A DNA stretch of 64,000 bases from HLUCCA09 sp039822045 (GTDB lineage Bacteria > Pseudomonadota > Alphaproteobacteria > Rhodobacterales > Rhodobacteraceae), in NCBI GenBank assembly GCA_039822045.1, contig JBCBMY010000006.1:186001-250000 (forward strand). Reading direction: 5' to 3'. Positions within the stretch are counted from its first letter, which is position 1. Every line of letters starts with the position of its first letter. The notes under the pieces are model-generated. The model saw only the letters and a list, made by a program, of their open reading frames with translations, was not told where the DNA came from and ran no database searches. Below, piece after piece: positions 8,342 through 17,512 of this stretch. A program made the translations under genes and the position numbers.

Positions 8342-9256
8342 ATGTCGAGCAGGGCAGCCCACAGGGTCGCCGTCCTTTTGGGCGGCATGTCGGCGGAGCG
8401 CGAAGTGTCGCTCTCGACCGGGCGGGAATGCGCCGCGGCGCTCCGCTCGGAAGGTTTTGACGTGGTCGAGGTCGATGCCGGGCCGGACCTGCCCGCGCGC
8501 CTTGGCGAGGTCTCCCCCGATGTGTGCTTCAACGCGCTCCACGGCAGGTGGGGCGAGGATGGCTGTGTGCAGGGGATGCTCGAGTGGCTGCGCTTGCCCT
8601 ATACGCATTCGGGCGTGCTGGCCTCGGCGCTTGCACTCGACAAGACGCGTACCAAGGACGTCTATCGCGCGGTCGGATTGCCGGTCGTCGAGAGCCTGCT
8701 GGCCCCGACGGACGACGTGCGCGCCCGGCACGTGATGGCGCCGCCCTACGTGGTCAAACCCAACAGCGAAGGCTCGTCGGTCGGAGTGTATCTGGTGCAT
8801 GAGGCGGCGAACGGGCCGCCGCAGCTGTCGAACGAGATGCCTCAGACCGTGATGGTCGAGGCCTTCGCCCACGGGCGCGAGCTGACGACTTCGGTCATGG
8901 GCGATCGGGCGTTGGGCGTTACCGATATCCTTACCGACGGCTGGTACGACTATGACGCCAAGTACAAGCCTGGCGGCTCGCGGCATGTGATCCCCGCGGA
9001 GGTGCCGGACGAGATCTTCGCCGCCTGTGAGGACTTTGCCATTCGGGCGCACGAGGCTTTGGGCTGTCGGGGCGTGTCGCGGACGGACTTCCGCTGGGAT
9101 GAGCGCAAGGGCCTCGACGGTTTGATCCTGTTGGAGACCAACACCCAGCCCGGGATGACGCCGACGTCGCTGACACCTGAACAGGCGAGCCACGCGGGGA
9201 TGAGCTTTGGCGATTTGTGCCGGTGGATCGTGGAGGATGCCTCATGCGACCGCTAG
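8342..9256 (+). CDS. ddl: D-alanine--D-alanine ligase
   Basis: A 304-residue ATP-grasp ligase making D-Ala-D-Ala for the pentapeptide. Visible motifs are VLLGGMSAEREVSLSTG at the N-terminus, NALHGRWGEDG, YTHSGVLASALALDK, VVKPNSEGSSVGV (ATP-grasp), and the metal-binding C-terminus LLETNTQPGMTPTSL. The length is that of a short Ddl (DdlB type). The start at 8342 follows 164 bases without a gene after murB. The 3' end overlaps the ftsQ start by 13 bases. Confidence 0.96.
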   Translation: MSSRAAHRVAVLLGGMSAEREVSLSTGRECAAALRSEGFDVVEVDAGPDLPARLGEVSPDVCFNALHGRWGEDGCVQGMLEWLRLPYTHSGVLASALALDKTRTKDVYRAVGLPVVESLLAPTDDVRARHVMAPPYVVKPNSEGSSVGVYLVHEAANGPPQLSNEMPQTVMVEAFAHGRELTTSVMGDRALGVTDILTDGWYDYDAKYKPGGSRHVIPAEVPDEIFAACEDFAIRAHEALGCRGVSRTDFRWDERKGLDGLILLETNTQPGMTPTSLTPEQASHAGMSFGDLCRWIVEDASCDR

Positions 9257-10152
9257 CGCGGAGAGGTTCGCGGGGCGAGGCGGCCCGGCCGGCCTGTGAC
9301 CCGGCGCCGTCGCGCCTGGCTTACCGGCTGGAGCGGATTTGGCTGCGGCCTTGGGTGCGGCGCATCGCGCGTGTGGGGCTGCCGCTGGCGGCGCTGGCTT
9401 CGGCCGTCGCTTGGTACGTCTCGGAGCCCGCGCGGGTGGCCGCAGTGACCGACCGGGTGGCCGAACTGCGCCGTGCCGTGGAAGAGCGGCCCGAGTTCAT
9501 GGTCAAGCTCCTGGCGGTCGATGGTGCCTCGCCCGAACTGGCGCAGGCTGTGCGGGACAGCGTGGAGGTCAGCTTTCCGATCTCGTCGTTCGATCTCGAT
9601 CTCGACGCCCTGCACGCGGATGTGTCCTCGATTGACGCGGTGGCGCAGGCGCGGGTGCGGATCAAGCCGGGCGGGGTGCTCCAGGTTGAGATCACCGAGC
9701 GGCAGCCGGCGCTTGTCTGGCGGCGCTGGGACGGGCTGATCTTGGTGGACGAGACGGGCCACCCGATTGCGGCGACCGAGCGGCGGGCCGACTGGCCAGA
9801 GCTGCCGCTGATCGCGGGCGAGGGCGCCAATGACGCGGCCGAGGAGGCCGTGCGCCTTTATGCGGCGGCCGAACCGTTGAAGGACCGCCTGCGTGGGCTT
9901 GCGCGTATGGGCGAGCGGCGGTGGGACCTCGTTCTGACCAACAACCAGCGGATCATGCTTCCGGAGGAGCGCGCGGTCGCGGCTCTGGAGCGGCTGCTGG
10001 CCATTCATGAAGCGCGCGATCTCCTGGACCGGGACATCGCCGCCGTCGACCTGCGCCTGCCCAAGCGCCCCACGCTTCGGCTGACCACCCATGCGGTCGA
10101 AGAGCTTCGGCGGATCCGCAATCTGGCGCCAATTGGAGAGGAGGACCAATGA
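9244..10152 (+). CDS. ftsQ: Cell division protein FtsQ
   Basis: A 302-residue bitopic divisome protein linking FtsL/FtsB to later division proteins. An Arg-rich cytoplasmic N-terminus is followed by one membrane segment (about residues 39-58, VGLPLAALASAVAWYV). The periplasmic part contains the POTRA region (VKLLAVDGASPELAQAV) and the FtsQ beta domain (ITERQPALVWRRWDG, LVDETGHPI). ATG 9244 lies within the ddl end, so translation is probably coupled; a longer frame from 9217 exists but would add residues with no support. The stop overlaps ftsA as ATGA. Confidence 0.93.
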   Translation: MRPLARRGSRGEAARPACDPAPSRLAYRLERIWLRPWVRRIARVGLPLAALASAVAWYVSEPARVAAVTDRVAELRRAVEERPEFMVKLLAVDGASPELAQAVRDSVEVSFPISSFDLDLDALHADVSSIDAVAQARVRIKPGGVLQVEITERQPALVWRRWDGLILVDETGHPIAATERRADWPELPLIAGEGANDAAEEAVRLYAAAEPLKDRLRGLARMGERRWDLVLTNNQRIMLPEERAVAALERLLAIHEARDLLDRDIAAVDLRLPKRPTLRLTTHAVEELRRIRNLAPIGEEDQ

Positions 10153-11483
10153 CCGATCTTTACCAGTCTCAGCGCGTGATGCGGCGCATGCGGAAGCAGG
10201 CGATGGACCGCGGCGTTGTTGCGATCCTCGACGTGGGCACGGCCAAGATTGCCTGTCTGGTTCTGAGGTTCGATGGGCGCGATCGGCTGCCCCATCAGGA
10301 CGGCGTCGGCGGGCTGGCGGGGCAGTCGAGCTTTCGCGTGATCGGTGTGGCGACGACGCGGTCGCGGGGCGTGGCCTTCGGCGAGATCGACGCGATGCAA
10401 GAGACGGAACGCGCGATCCGGACGGCGGTGCAGGCGGCGCAGAAGATGGCCGGTGTCCGGGTGGACCACGTAATCGCCTGTTTCTCGGGCGCGCGGCCGC
10501 GGAGCTATGGGCTGGAGGGGCGGATCGAGCTGGCCGAGAGCACGGTCAGCGAGGACGACGTTGCGCGGGTGCTGGCAGACTGTGACGTGCCCGACCTCGG
10601 CGCGCACCGCGAGGTGCTGCACGCGCAACCGGTGAACTTTGCGCTCGACCATCGCACCGGGCTTGGCGATCCGCGCGGGCAGTTGGGCAACGTACTGACC
10701 GCCGACATGCACCTGCTGTCCGTTGAGGAAAGCGCGGTGCAGCACCTTCTTTACTGCATCAAGCGTTGCGATTTGGAACTCGCGGGGATCGCCTCGTCAG
10801 CCTATGTTTCCGGGATTTCGGCGCTGGTGGAGGACGAGCAGGAACTTGGCGGCGCGTGCATCGATATCGGCGGCGGGGCCACGGGGATCTCGGTCTTCAT
10901 CAAAAAGCACATGATCTTTGCCGACAGCGTGCGGATTGGCGGCGAGCATGTGACGCGCGACATCAGCCAGGGCCTTCAGGTGGCAATGAACACCGCCGAG
11001 AGGATCAAGACGGTCTATGGCGGGGTCGTGGCGACCGGCATGGACGACCGCGAGATGATCGAGATCGGCGGGGATACGGGCGACTGGGAGCATGACCGGA
11101 GGACGGTGAGCCGGGCCGAACTAATCGGGATCATGCGCCCCCGGGTCGAGGAGATCCTCGAAGAGGTGCGCCAGCGGCTCGACGCGGCCGGGTTCGACCA
11201 CCTGCCGGCGCAGCAGATCGTGCTGACCGGCGGGTCGAGCCAAATCCCGGGACTGGACGGATTGGCAACGCGCATCCTGGGCCAGCAGGTGCGGCTGGGT
11301 CGGCCGCTGCGCGTGCAGGGTCTGCCCCAGGCGGCGGCGGGGCCGGCCTTTGCCTCGGCCGTTGGGCTGTGCCTTTTCGCCGCCCATCCGCAGGACGAAT
11401 GGTGGGACTTTGAGATGCCGGCCGACAGATCGGCCGGTCGAAGCCTTCGCCGGGCGATGCGCTGGTTCCGCGACAACTGGTGA
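10149..11483 (+). CDS. ftsA: Cell division protein FtsA
   Basis: A 444-residue actin-like ATPase that anchors FtsZ filaments to the membrane. ATP-binding motifs are AILDVGTAKIACLVL (phosphate 1), CIDIGGGATGISVF (phosphate 2) and VLTGGSSQIPGL (adenosine). FtsA-specific residues between them form the 1C domain (residues about 90-180). The C-terminal stretch GRSLRRAMRWFRDNW is an amphipathic helix suited to membrane binding. The start overlaps the ftsQ stop by four bases. A 334-base gap before ftsZ follows. Confidence 0.95.
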   Translation: MTDLYQSQRVMRRMRKQAMDRGVVAILDVGTAKIACLVLRFDGRDRLPHQDGVGGLAGQSSFRVIGVATTRSRGVAFGEIDAMQETERAIRTAVQAAQKMAGVRVDHVIACFSGARPRSYGLEGRIELAESTVSEDDVARVLADCDVPDLGAHREVLHAQPVNFALDHRTGLGDPRGQLGNVLTADMHLLSVEESAVQHLLYCIKRCDLELAGIASSAYVSGISALVEDEQELGGACIDIGGGATGISVFIKKHMIFADSVRIGGEHVTRDISQGLQVAMNTAERIKTVYGGVVATGMDDREMIEIGGDTGDWEHDRRTVSRAELIGIMRPRVEEILEEVRQRLDAAGFDHLPAQQIVLTGGSSQIPGLDGLATRILGQQVRLGRPLRVQGLPQAAAGPAFASAVGLCLFAAHPQDEWWDFEMPADRSAGRSLRRAMRWFRDNW

Positions 11484-11539
11484 GGCCGGGCGAAAGACGT
11501 GAGTCGAGCGAACGGAGCCTCGCCCCGTTGCGCCTGTGG

Positions 11540-11569
11540 TTGTGCGCGGCCCTAGATCCGGTATATAAC
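11540..11569 (+). promoter_or_regulatory. Possible sigma-70-type promoter upstream of ftsZ
   Basis: TTGTGC (11540-11545) and TATAAC (11564-11569) are 18 bases apart in the ftsA-ftsZ gap; a TATATA at 11562 would give 16. The gap 11484-11817 holds no gene, is much more AT-rich around 11580-11640 than its surroundings, and would give ftsZ a leader of about 240 bases. Confidence 0.35.
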
Positions 11570-11636
11570 CCCAGCACAAAGCGGTTTCATCCCAGAACTT
11601 TGGCATATTTTGTGGCATTTTCGCACTTTTTGGATG

Positions 11637-11657
11637 ACGCCGCCTTGAGGGCGGCGT
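11637..11657 (+). other. 8-bp hairpin in the ftsZ leader
   Basis: ACGCCGCC (11637-11644) pairs with GGCGGCGT (11650-11657) around a five-base loop. A T-rich stretch lies before it, not after it, so it is a poor terminator for ftsA. It may be a structured part of the ftsZ leader. Confidence 0.35.
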
Positions 11658-11817
11658 AGAGTAACCCATGAATTGATGGATTTGCCGGAAGAACCGTCGC
11701 CAGAACGGGGGCCGGACAGTCGAGCGGGGCGACAGAACCCGACGGACAGGCCGAACGGCCACCCAGAAAGAAAAGGTCGCGGGGCACAGGCACATGAGCA
11801 AGACAGGCGGAGATGAC

Positions 11818-13473
11818 ATGGCATTGAACCTCACTATGCCAAAGGGTGAGCAGCATGACCTGAAGCCCCGGATCACGGTGTTCGGGGTGGGCGGGGCCGG
11901 CGGCAACGCCGTGAACAACATGATCGAGAAGGAACTGGCGGGCGTCGAGTTCGTCACGGCCAACACCGACGCGCAGGCGCTGCAGCAGAGCCGTGCGCCC
12001 GCGAAGGTGCAGATGGGCGTGAAGGTGACCGAGGGCCTTGGCGCCGGCGCCAAGGCCTCGATCGGCGCGGCCGCCGCGGAAGAAACCATCGAAGAGATCG
12101 TCGACCACCTTGCGGGCGCGCATATGTGCTTCATCACGGCGGGGATGGGCGGCGGCACGGGGACCGGTGCGGCACCGATCATCGCGCAGGCGGCCCGGGA
12201 GCTCGGTGTCCTGACGGTCGGCGTCGTGACCAAGCCGTTCCAGTTCGAAGGCGCCAAACGGATGCGGCAGGCCGAGGAAGGCGTCGATCGCCTTCAGAAG
12301 GTCGTCGACACGTTGATCATCATTCCCAACCAGAACCTGTTCCGGCTGGCCAACGAGAAGACGACCTTCACCGAGGCGTTCTCGCTTGCCGACGATGTTC
12401 TGTATCAAGGCGTGAAGGGTGTCACGGATCTGATGGTGCGCCCGGGCCTGATCAACCTCGACTTTGCCGACGTACGTGCGGTGATGGACGAAATGGGCAA
12501 GGCGATGATGGGGACCGGCGAGGCCGAGGGCGAGGATCGCGCCATCCAGGCCGCCGAGAAGGCAATCGCCAACCCGCTCCTCGACGAAATCTCGCTGCGC
12601 GGGGCCAAGGGTGTACTGATCAACATCACCGGCAGCCACGACCTGACGCTCTTTGAGCTCGATGAAGCGGCAAACCGGATCCGCGAAGAAGTGGATCCCG
12701 ACGCCAACATCATCGTCGGCTCGACGCTGGACGACCAGATGCAGGGCAGCATGCGGGTGTCGGTTGTGGCCACGGGCATCGATGCCAGCGAGCAGCCCGC
12801 CGAGATCCCGCGCCCGCGGCGCAGCATGGCCGCGCCGCTTCAGCTTGATACGCGGGTTGAGGCGCCCGCACCACAACTGGTGCCCGAGTCGGCGATCGAG
12901 CAGCAGGAGGTCGCGATGCAAGAAGTCGCGATGCACGAGGCCGAAGAGGCGGAGGGCGAGACCCCGACGTTGTTCGATGGCTTCCCTGCGGAGCGGCATG
13001 TGGCTGAGGCGCACATCATTGATGACGACGAGGACCTGCCGCCTCCCGCCTATCAGCCCGAGCCCGCAATTCCTCCAGCTGTCGCGGCCGAGGCCACGCC
13101 AGAGTTCATTGCGCCCAAGAGCGCCGCGGCATCTGGCATGCCGAGCCCCGAAACGCTGGCGCGTCTGCGGGCCGCCGTGGGGCAGGCCAAGCCCCGCGAC
13201 CCGCTGTCCGAAGACCGGGCGGCTGCGGCGGCGGCGTCTGACCGGGCAGGAGCGCAGTCACGCTTCGGCATCGGGTCGCTCATCAACCGGATGTCTGGCC
13301 ATGGGGCAGAGGGGTCCGAGCGGCCCGCTGCTCCGCGTGCTGAGCCCAATCTGCGGGCGTCTCAGCCGGCCGTGGCGCAGCCCGCCGCGCCGACCCATTA
13401 TGAAGAGGATGAAGTGAACCCGGAACAGGAGCGGATCGAGATTCCGGCGTTCCTGCGCCGTCAGGCCAACTGA
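11818..13473 (+). CDS. ftsZ: Cell division protein FtsZ
   Basis: A 551-residue tubulin-like GTPase that forms the division ring. GTP-binding parts are FGVGGAGGNAVNNMI and the tubulin signature GGGTGTGAAPIIA; NFADVRAVM-like T7 residues occur as NLDFADVRAVMDEMG. The GTPase core ends near residue 320. A long, acidic and Ala/Pro-rich linker (about residues 330-530) precedes the C-terminal peptide IEIPAFLRRQAN, which binds FtsA and other partners. A GGAG site seven bases before ATG 11818 decides this start over ATG 11794, which lacks one. A terminator follows at 13519. Confidence 0.96.
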   Translation: MALNLTMPKGEQHDLKPRITVFGVGGAGGNAVNNMIEKELAGVEFVTANTDAQALQQSRAPAKVQMGVKVTEGLGAGAKASIGAAAAEETIEEIVDHLAGAHMCFITAGMGGGTGTGAAPIIAQAARELGVLTVGVVTKPFQFEGAKRMRQAEEGVDRLQKVVDTLIIIPNQNLFRLANEKTTFTEAFSLADDVLYQGVKGVTDLMVRPGLINLDFADVRAVMDEMGKAMMGTGEAEGEDRAIQAAEKAIANPLLDEISLRGAKGVLINITGSHDLTLFELDEAANRIREEVDPDANIIVGSTLDDQMQGSMRVSVVATGIDASEQPAEIPRPRRSMAAPLQLDTRVEAPAPQLVPESAIEQQEVAMQEVAMHEAEEAEGETPTLFDGFPAERHVAEAHIIDDDEDLPPPAYQPEPAIPPAVAAEATPEFIAPKSAAASGMPSPETLARLRAAVGQAKPRDPLSEDRAAAAAASDRAGAQSRFGIGSLINRMSGHGAEGSERPAAPRAEPNLRASQPAVAQPAAPTHYEEDEVNPEQERIEIPAFLRRQAN

Positions 13474-13518
13474 CGGAGCCAAAAAGAACACGTCTGTTGC
13501 GTGAACGTTTCCCTCGGA

Positions 13519-13546
13519 ATGGGTCGGCTCTGCCGGCCCATTTTTT
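13519..13546 (+). terminator. Rho-independent terminator after ftsZ
   Basis: ATGGGTCGGC (13519-13528) pairs with GCCGGCCCAT (13532-13541), with one G-T pair and a three-base loop, followed by a run of six T (13541-13546). It lies 46 bases past the ftsZ stop and ends the cell-division transcript before lpxC. Confidence 0.88.
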
Positions 13547-13565
13547 ATTGAAATCATACGCTTAG

Positions 13566-13594
13566 TTGACACTCCTAAAGCATGCGCGAATTCT
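13566..13594 (+). promoter_or_regulatory. Possible lpxC promoter
   Basis: A perfect TTGACA (13566-13571) stands 17 bases before AATTCT (13589-13594). The -35 and spacing are ideal, the -10 is weak. The position, just after the ftsZ terminator and before lpxC, suits a promoter. Confidence 0.35.
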
Positions 13595-13779
13595 CGCCCA
13601 TGGCCGAGGCGCCATGTTTCAGGCGGTCACAATCATTGAATTGTGTTCATAGGCCTCGGTTCGTACGTGAAGGTCGCGGGCCACTGGCTCGCCCCATGTA
13701 GGGCAAAAAGATGTTCCGGAGGGGGCCGGAACGTGTCCTGCAAACCAGATTTATGGGTGTGAACTTCGCGAGGACCGAC

Positions 13780-14715
13780 GTGCAAACGACGCTGAGAAAA
13801 TCTGTCGCCCTGACGGGCACGGGCCTTCATTCCGGCCGACCCGCGCGGGTGACCTTGTCTCCGGCTGCGGCCGAATTCGGTATATGGTTCCGCCGGACGG
13901 ATGTTGCATCCGATGCATCCGGTCGCGACGCGCTCATCCCGGCCCGCTGGGATGTGGTTGAGCAGGTGCCCCTGTGCACGCGACTGGTCAACGCTGATGG
14001 CGTGTCGGTGTCGACCGTCGAGCACGTGATGGCGGCGCTTGCGGGATGCGGCATCCACAATGCAATGGTGGAAGTCACGGGGCCGGAAGTGCCGATCCTC
14101 GATGGCTCATCGGCGCCGTTCGTGCAGTCGATCCTCGCGGCCGGGACACGGCGGCTTGACGCGCCGGTTCACGCGCTTCGGGTGCTCAAGCCGGTGCGGA
14201 CCGAGGGAGCTGCGGGCGCGTGGGCGTCGCTTGCGCCGGCCGACCGCCTGTCCATCGGTTTTGAGATCGATTTCGATGATGGCGCGATCGGGCATCAGGA
14301 GCTCGACCTCGACATGGCCAATGGCACGTTTGTCCGGGAGTTGTGCGACAGCCGCACATTTTGTCGACGTGCCGATGTGGACGCGATGCGGGCGGCGGGG
14401 CTGGCGCGTGGCGGCACCCTGGATAACGCCGTGGTGGTTGAGGGCGATGTTGTGCTGACGCCCGGCGGCCTGCGCCATTCCGATGAGCCGGTGCGCCACA
14501 AGATGCTCGACGCATTGGGCGATCTGGCGTTGGCCGGCGCGCCGATCCTTGGCGCCTATCGCGGTCATCGAGCAGGCCACGCGCTGACGAACCAGCTTCT
14601 GCGTGATCTTTTCGCGATGCCGGATGCGGTGGAATGGGTCGCGTGCGACGCCGCGACGCTCCGCCGACTGCCGGGGATGGGCGTAAGCTTCTCAGATCTG
14701 GCCGCGGTCGCCTAA
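13780..14715 (+). CDS. lpxC: UDP-3-O-acyl-N-acetylglucosamine deacetylase
   Basis: A 311-residue zinc deacetylase, the committed step of lipid A synthesis. The protein shows TGTGLHSGRPARVTL at the N-terminus, VEHVMAALAGCGIHNAMVEV (first zinc His) and PEVPILDGSS, then RHKMLDALGDLALAG and GHRAGHALTNQLL (remaining zinc and catalytic residues). The frame is open to 13711, but GTG 13780 has a GAGG site at the right distance and gives the usual start VQTTLRKSV, so it is preferred to ATG 13753. It is separated from ftsZ by a terminator, which suggests its own promoter. Confidence 0.94.
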   Translation: MQTTLRKSVALTGTGLHSGRPARVTLSPAAAEFGIWFRRTDVASDASGRDALIPARWDVVEQVPLCTRLVNADGVSVSTVEHVMAALAGCGIHNAMVEVTGPEVPILDGSSAPFVQSILAAGTRRLDAPVHALRVLKPVRTEGAAGAWASLAPADRLSIGFEIDFDDGAIGHQELDLDMANGTFVRELCDSRTFCRRADVDAMRAAGLARGGTLDNAVVVEGDVVLTPGGLRHSDEPVRHKMLDALGDLALAGAPILGAYRGHRAGHALTNQLLRDLFAMPDAVEWVACDAATLRRLPGMGVSFSDLAAVA

Positions 14716-14813
14716 GGGGCGCTCCTGCCACGGGTTGGAACCCTCGGAAGACAGGCGCTTTTGCACTCCAAGCAAGCTGTGCTACAGCAGGCCGGACCTC
14801 GGCGTAGCGGGGC

Positions 14814-15710
14814 ATGCGAGCGGTGAGGACAATGGTTGGACAGCTGCGAACATGGTGGGGAGGCGTCGCGCTTCGCCCTGTTGCGGTCGCAACTCTCCTG
14901 TCCGCAAGCCTTGCCTTGGCCGGCTGCGGTGGCGGTCAGGGCATTCTCGCCAGCCGGGATGTGCCGCTCGACAGCTTCACTGCGGAGCAGATCTTTCAGG
15001 AGGCCGAACTGCAGCTCTCCAACGGGCGCACCCAGGATGCGGCCGAGCTGTTCGGAGAAGTCGAGCGGCTCTATCCTTATTCGGCCTGGGCGAGGCGCGC
15101 GCTGATCATGCAGGCCTTCGCCTATCACTCGGACCGCGACTATGAGAACAGCCGCGCGTCGGCGCAGCGGTATCTCGACTTTTACCCCGCCGAGGAAGAC
15201 GCAGCCTATGCGCAGTATCTGCTTGCGCTTAGCTACTACGACCAGATTGATGAGGTGGGCCGCGATCAGGGGCTGACGTTCCAGGCGCTGCAAGCGTTGC
15301 GCGCGGTGATCGAGATCTACCCCGACAGCGAGTATGCGCGCTCGTCAATCCTGAAGTTCGATCTGGCGTTCGACCATCTGGCGGCGAAGGAAATGGAGAT
15401 CGGGCGCTATTACCTGCGTCGCAGCCATTTCCCCGCCGCGATCAACCGGTTCCGCGTGGTCGTCGAGGATTTCCAGACGACCACCCATACGCCCGAGGCG
15501 CTGCATCGCCTGGTGGAGGCGTATCTGTCGCTTGGGTTGGAAGACGAGGCGCGGACGGCCGGAGCCATCCTTGCCTTCAACTTTGAAGGCACGGATTGGT
15601 ATCGCGATTCCTATCGCCTGTTGGTGGAGCGCGGCCTGACGGCAGAGGCCGCGGGCGACAGCTGGCTGCGGCAGATCTATCGGCAAACCGTGCAGGGGCG
15701 GTGGATCTGA
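14814..15710 (+). CDS. bamD: Outer membrane assembly lipoprotein BamD (ComL)
   Basis: A 298-residue lipoprotein of the BAM complex that folds outer-membrane beta-barrels. The N-terminus is a lipoprotein signal with lipobox LALAGC, and mature protein starts at that Cys. The body is made of TPR-type repeats: AEQIFQEAELQLSNGRTQDA, VERLYPYSAWARRALI, RYLDFYPAEEDAAYAQYLL and FDHLAAKEMEIGRYY, all typical of BamD. ATG 14832 is an alternative start with GAGG close by; both leave the lipobox intact. It lies between lpxC and recN, the usual Rhodobacteraceae order. Confidence 0.93.
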   Translation: MRAVRTMVGQLRTWWGGVALRPVAVATLLSASLALAGCGGGQGILASRDVPLDSFTAEQIFQEAELQLSNGRTQDAAELFGEVERLYPYSAWARRALIMQAFAYHSDRDYENSRASAQRYLDFYPAEEDAAYAQYLLALSYYDQIDEVGRDQGLTFQALQALRAVIEIYPDSEYARSSILKFDLAFDHLAAKEMEIGRYYLRRSHFPAAINRFRVVVEDFQTTTHTPEALHRLVEAYLSLGLEDEARTAGAILAFNFEGTDWYRDSYRLLVERGLTAEAAGDSWLRQIYRQTVQGRWI

Positions 15711-15828
15711 TCGCCTGAGCCGCCACGGCGCCCATTGCGATCGAAGCCCAAAGATTCTTGCGCCGGCCCCTCGCACTCGGGTGGCGTTGCGGGGTATCAC
15801 CCGCGCCGAAGCTGCTAAGAGGGCGGGC

Positions 15829-17493
15829 ATGCTGCGGGGCCTGGAGATCCGGGATCTTCTGATCATCGACCATCTGGAGCTGGAGGTCCGGCCCGGGCTC
15901 AATGTGCTGACCGGTGAGACCGGCGCGGGCAAGTCGATCCTGCTCGATGCGCTGGGGTTCGTTCTGGGCTGGCGGGGGCGGGCCGAGCTGGTGCGCGCGG
16001 GTGTCGCGCAAGGCGAAGTGACGGCGTGGTTCGATCTTGCGCCGGGGCACGCGGCCCGCGATGTGTTGGAGGAGGTTGGCCTGCCGGTGCGGGACGAGTT
16101 GATCCTGCGGCGGGTCAACACGGCGGAGGGGCGCAAGACCGCATGGGTTAATGAGCGCAGGGCGAGCGGTGAGGTGCTGCGCGCGCTGTCCGATACGCTC
16201 GTCGAACTGCACGGGCAGCAGGACGATCGCGGGCTTTTGAACCCGCGGGGGCATCGCATGTTGCTCGACAGCTATGCCGGGGTCGGTGCGGAGCTGACGG
16301 CCGTGCGCGCGGCGTGGCGGGCCTGGCGCACAGCGGTGACGGAGCTGGAGACAGCGCGGGCCCGTTTGGCGGATCTGCAGAAGGAAGAGGAGTTCCTTCG
16401 CCACGCGGCGGAAGAGTTGGCTGCATTGGCTCCTGAGCCTGGCGAGGCGGCCGCGCTTGAGGAGAGGCGGCGCCTGATGAAGGCGGCGCGCGGGCTGGGC
16501 CAGACGATTGCGGCCGCACACGCCGCGGTGGGTGATGAGGCGGCAGGGCGGCTTCTGCTCGATGCGTTGCGGGGGCTTGAGGGCGTCGCGGCTCAGTCTG
16601 AGGGCGCGCTCGATGGGGCCATCGACGCGCTGGCCCGAGCGGTCGATGTGGTGGCGGACGCCGAGCGCGAGGTGGCCGAGGCGGCTGAGCGCCTGTCCTT
16701 CGACCCATCGGAGCTTGAGCGGGTCGAGGACCGGTTTCACGCCTACCGCGATCTGGCCAAGAAGCACCGGGTGGCGGAGGATGATTTGGCCGCGCTGGCC
16801 GAGCGCGTGGCAACGGAGCTGCAGGCGCTTGAGATGGGGGCGGCCGACCTGACTGATCTGGAGGGTCGGGTTAGCGCGGCGCATGCGGCTTACAGTTCGG
16901 CAGCGGGAACGCTTGGAGTGAAGCGGCGCGCGGCGGCCGTCGAGTTGGACCAGGCGATGGCGGCGGAGCTTGCGCCCCTGAAGATGGAGCGCGCGATCTT
17001 TGTGACAGAGGTCAGCGAAACGGAGGCAGGTCCGGAAGGCAGCGACGACGTCGTCTTCACTGTGGCGACCAACCCGGGGACGCCCCCGGGCCCACTGTCG
17101 CGGATCGCGTCCGGGGGTGAGCTCTCGCGGTTCTTGCTGGCGCTCAAGGTGTGTTTGCTCGGGCCCGAGGGCGGCCGAACGATGATTTTCGACGAGATCG
17201 ACCGGGGCGTGGGCGGCGCGACGGCGGCGGCCGTCGGAAAGAGGTTGAAGCGACTTGCGGAGGATGCGGGGGGTGCGGGTGGGCAGGTGCTCGTCGTGAC
17301 GCATTCGCCCCAGGTGGCGGCGATGGGCGGCCACCACTGGCGGGTCGACAAGCGGGTTAACGGGGGCACGACCTTGTCGACCGTGACGCCGCTCGATCCG
17401 GGCGCGCGGGTAGACGAGCTGGCGCGGATGCTTGCGGGTGACCGGATCACCGACGAAGCGCGGGCAGCGGCGCGGGCCCTCCTGGCGGGGTAG
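15829..17493 (+). CDS. recN: DNA repair protein RecN
   Basis: A 554-residue SMC-like ATPase of recombinational repair that helps join double-strand break ends. The N-terminus carries LRGLEIRDLLIIDHLELEV and the Walker A loop GETGAGKSILLDAL. A coiled-coil region (about residues 150-370, rich in Ala, Glu and Arg) follows. The C-terminal half has the signature SGGELSRFLLALK and Walker B MIFDEIDRGVGG, then VLVVTHSPQVAAMGGHHW. ATG 15829 starts right at the conserved N-terminus; an upstream frame from 15781 has no support. It ends 19 bases from the convergent chloride channel gene. Confidence 0.94.
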   Translation: MLRGLEIRDLLIIDHLELEVRPGLNVLTGETGAGKSILLDALGFVLGWRGRAELVRAGVAQGEVTAWFDLAPGHAARDVLEEVGLPVRDELILRRVNTAEGRKTAWVNERRASGEVLRALSDTLVELHGQQDDRGLLNPRGHRMLLDSYAGVGAELTAVRAAWRAWRTAVTELETARARLADLQKEEEFLRHAAEELAALAPEPGEAAALEERRRLMKAARGLGQTIAAAHAAVGDEAAGRLLLDALRGLEGVAAQSEGALDGAIDALARAVDVVADAEREVAEAAERLSFDPSELERVEDRFHAYRDLAKKHRVAEDDLAALAERVATELQALEMGAADLTDLEGRVSAAHAAYSSAAGTLGVKRRAAAVELDQAMAAELAPLKMERAIFVTEVSETEAGPEGSDDVVFTVATNPGTPPGPLSRIASGGELSRFLLALKVCLLGPEGGRTMIFDEIDRGVGGATAAAVGKRLKRLAEDAGGAGGQVLVVTHSPQVAAMGGHHWRVDKRVNGGTTLSTVTPLDPGARVDELARMLAGDRITDEARAAARALLAG

Positions 17494-17512
17494 GGCCCAT
17501 GCGCGTGACAGC

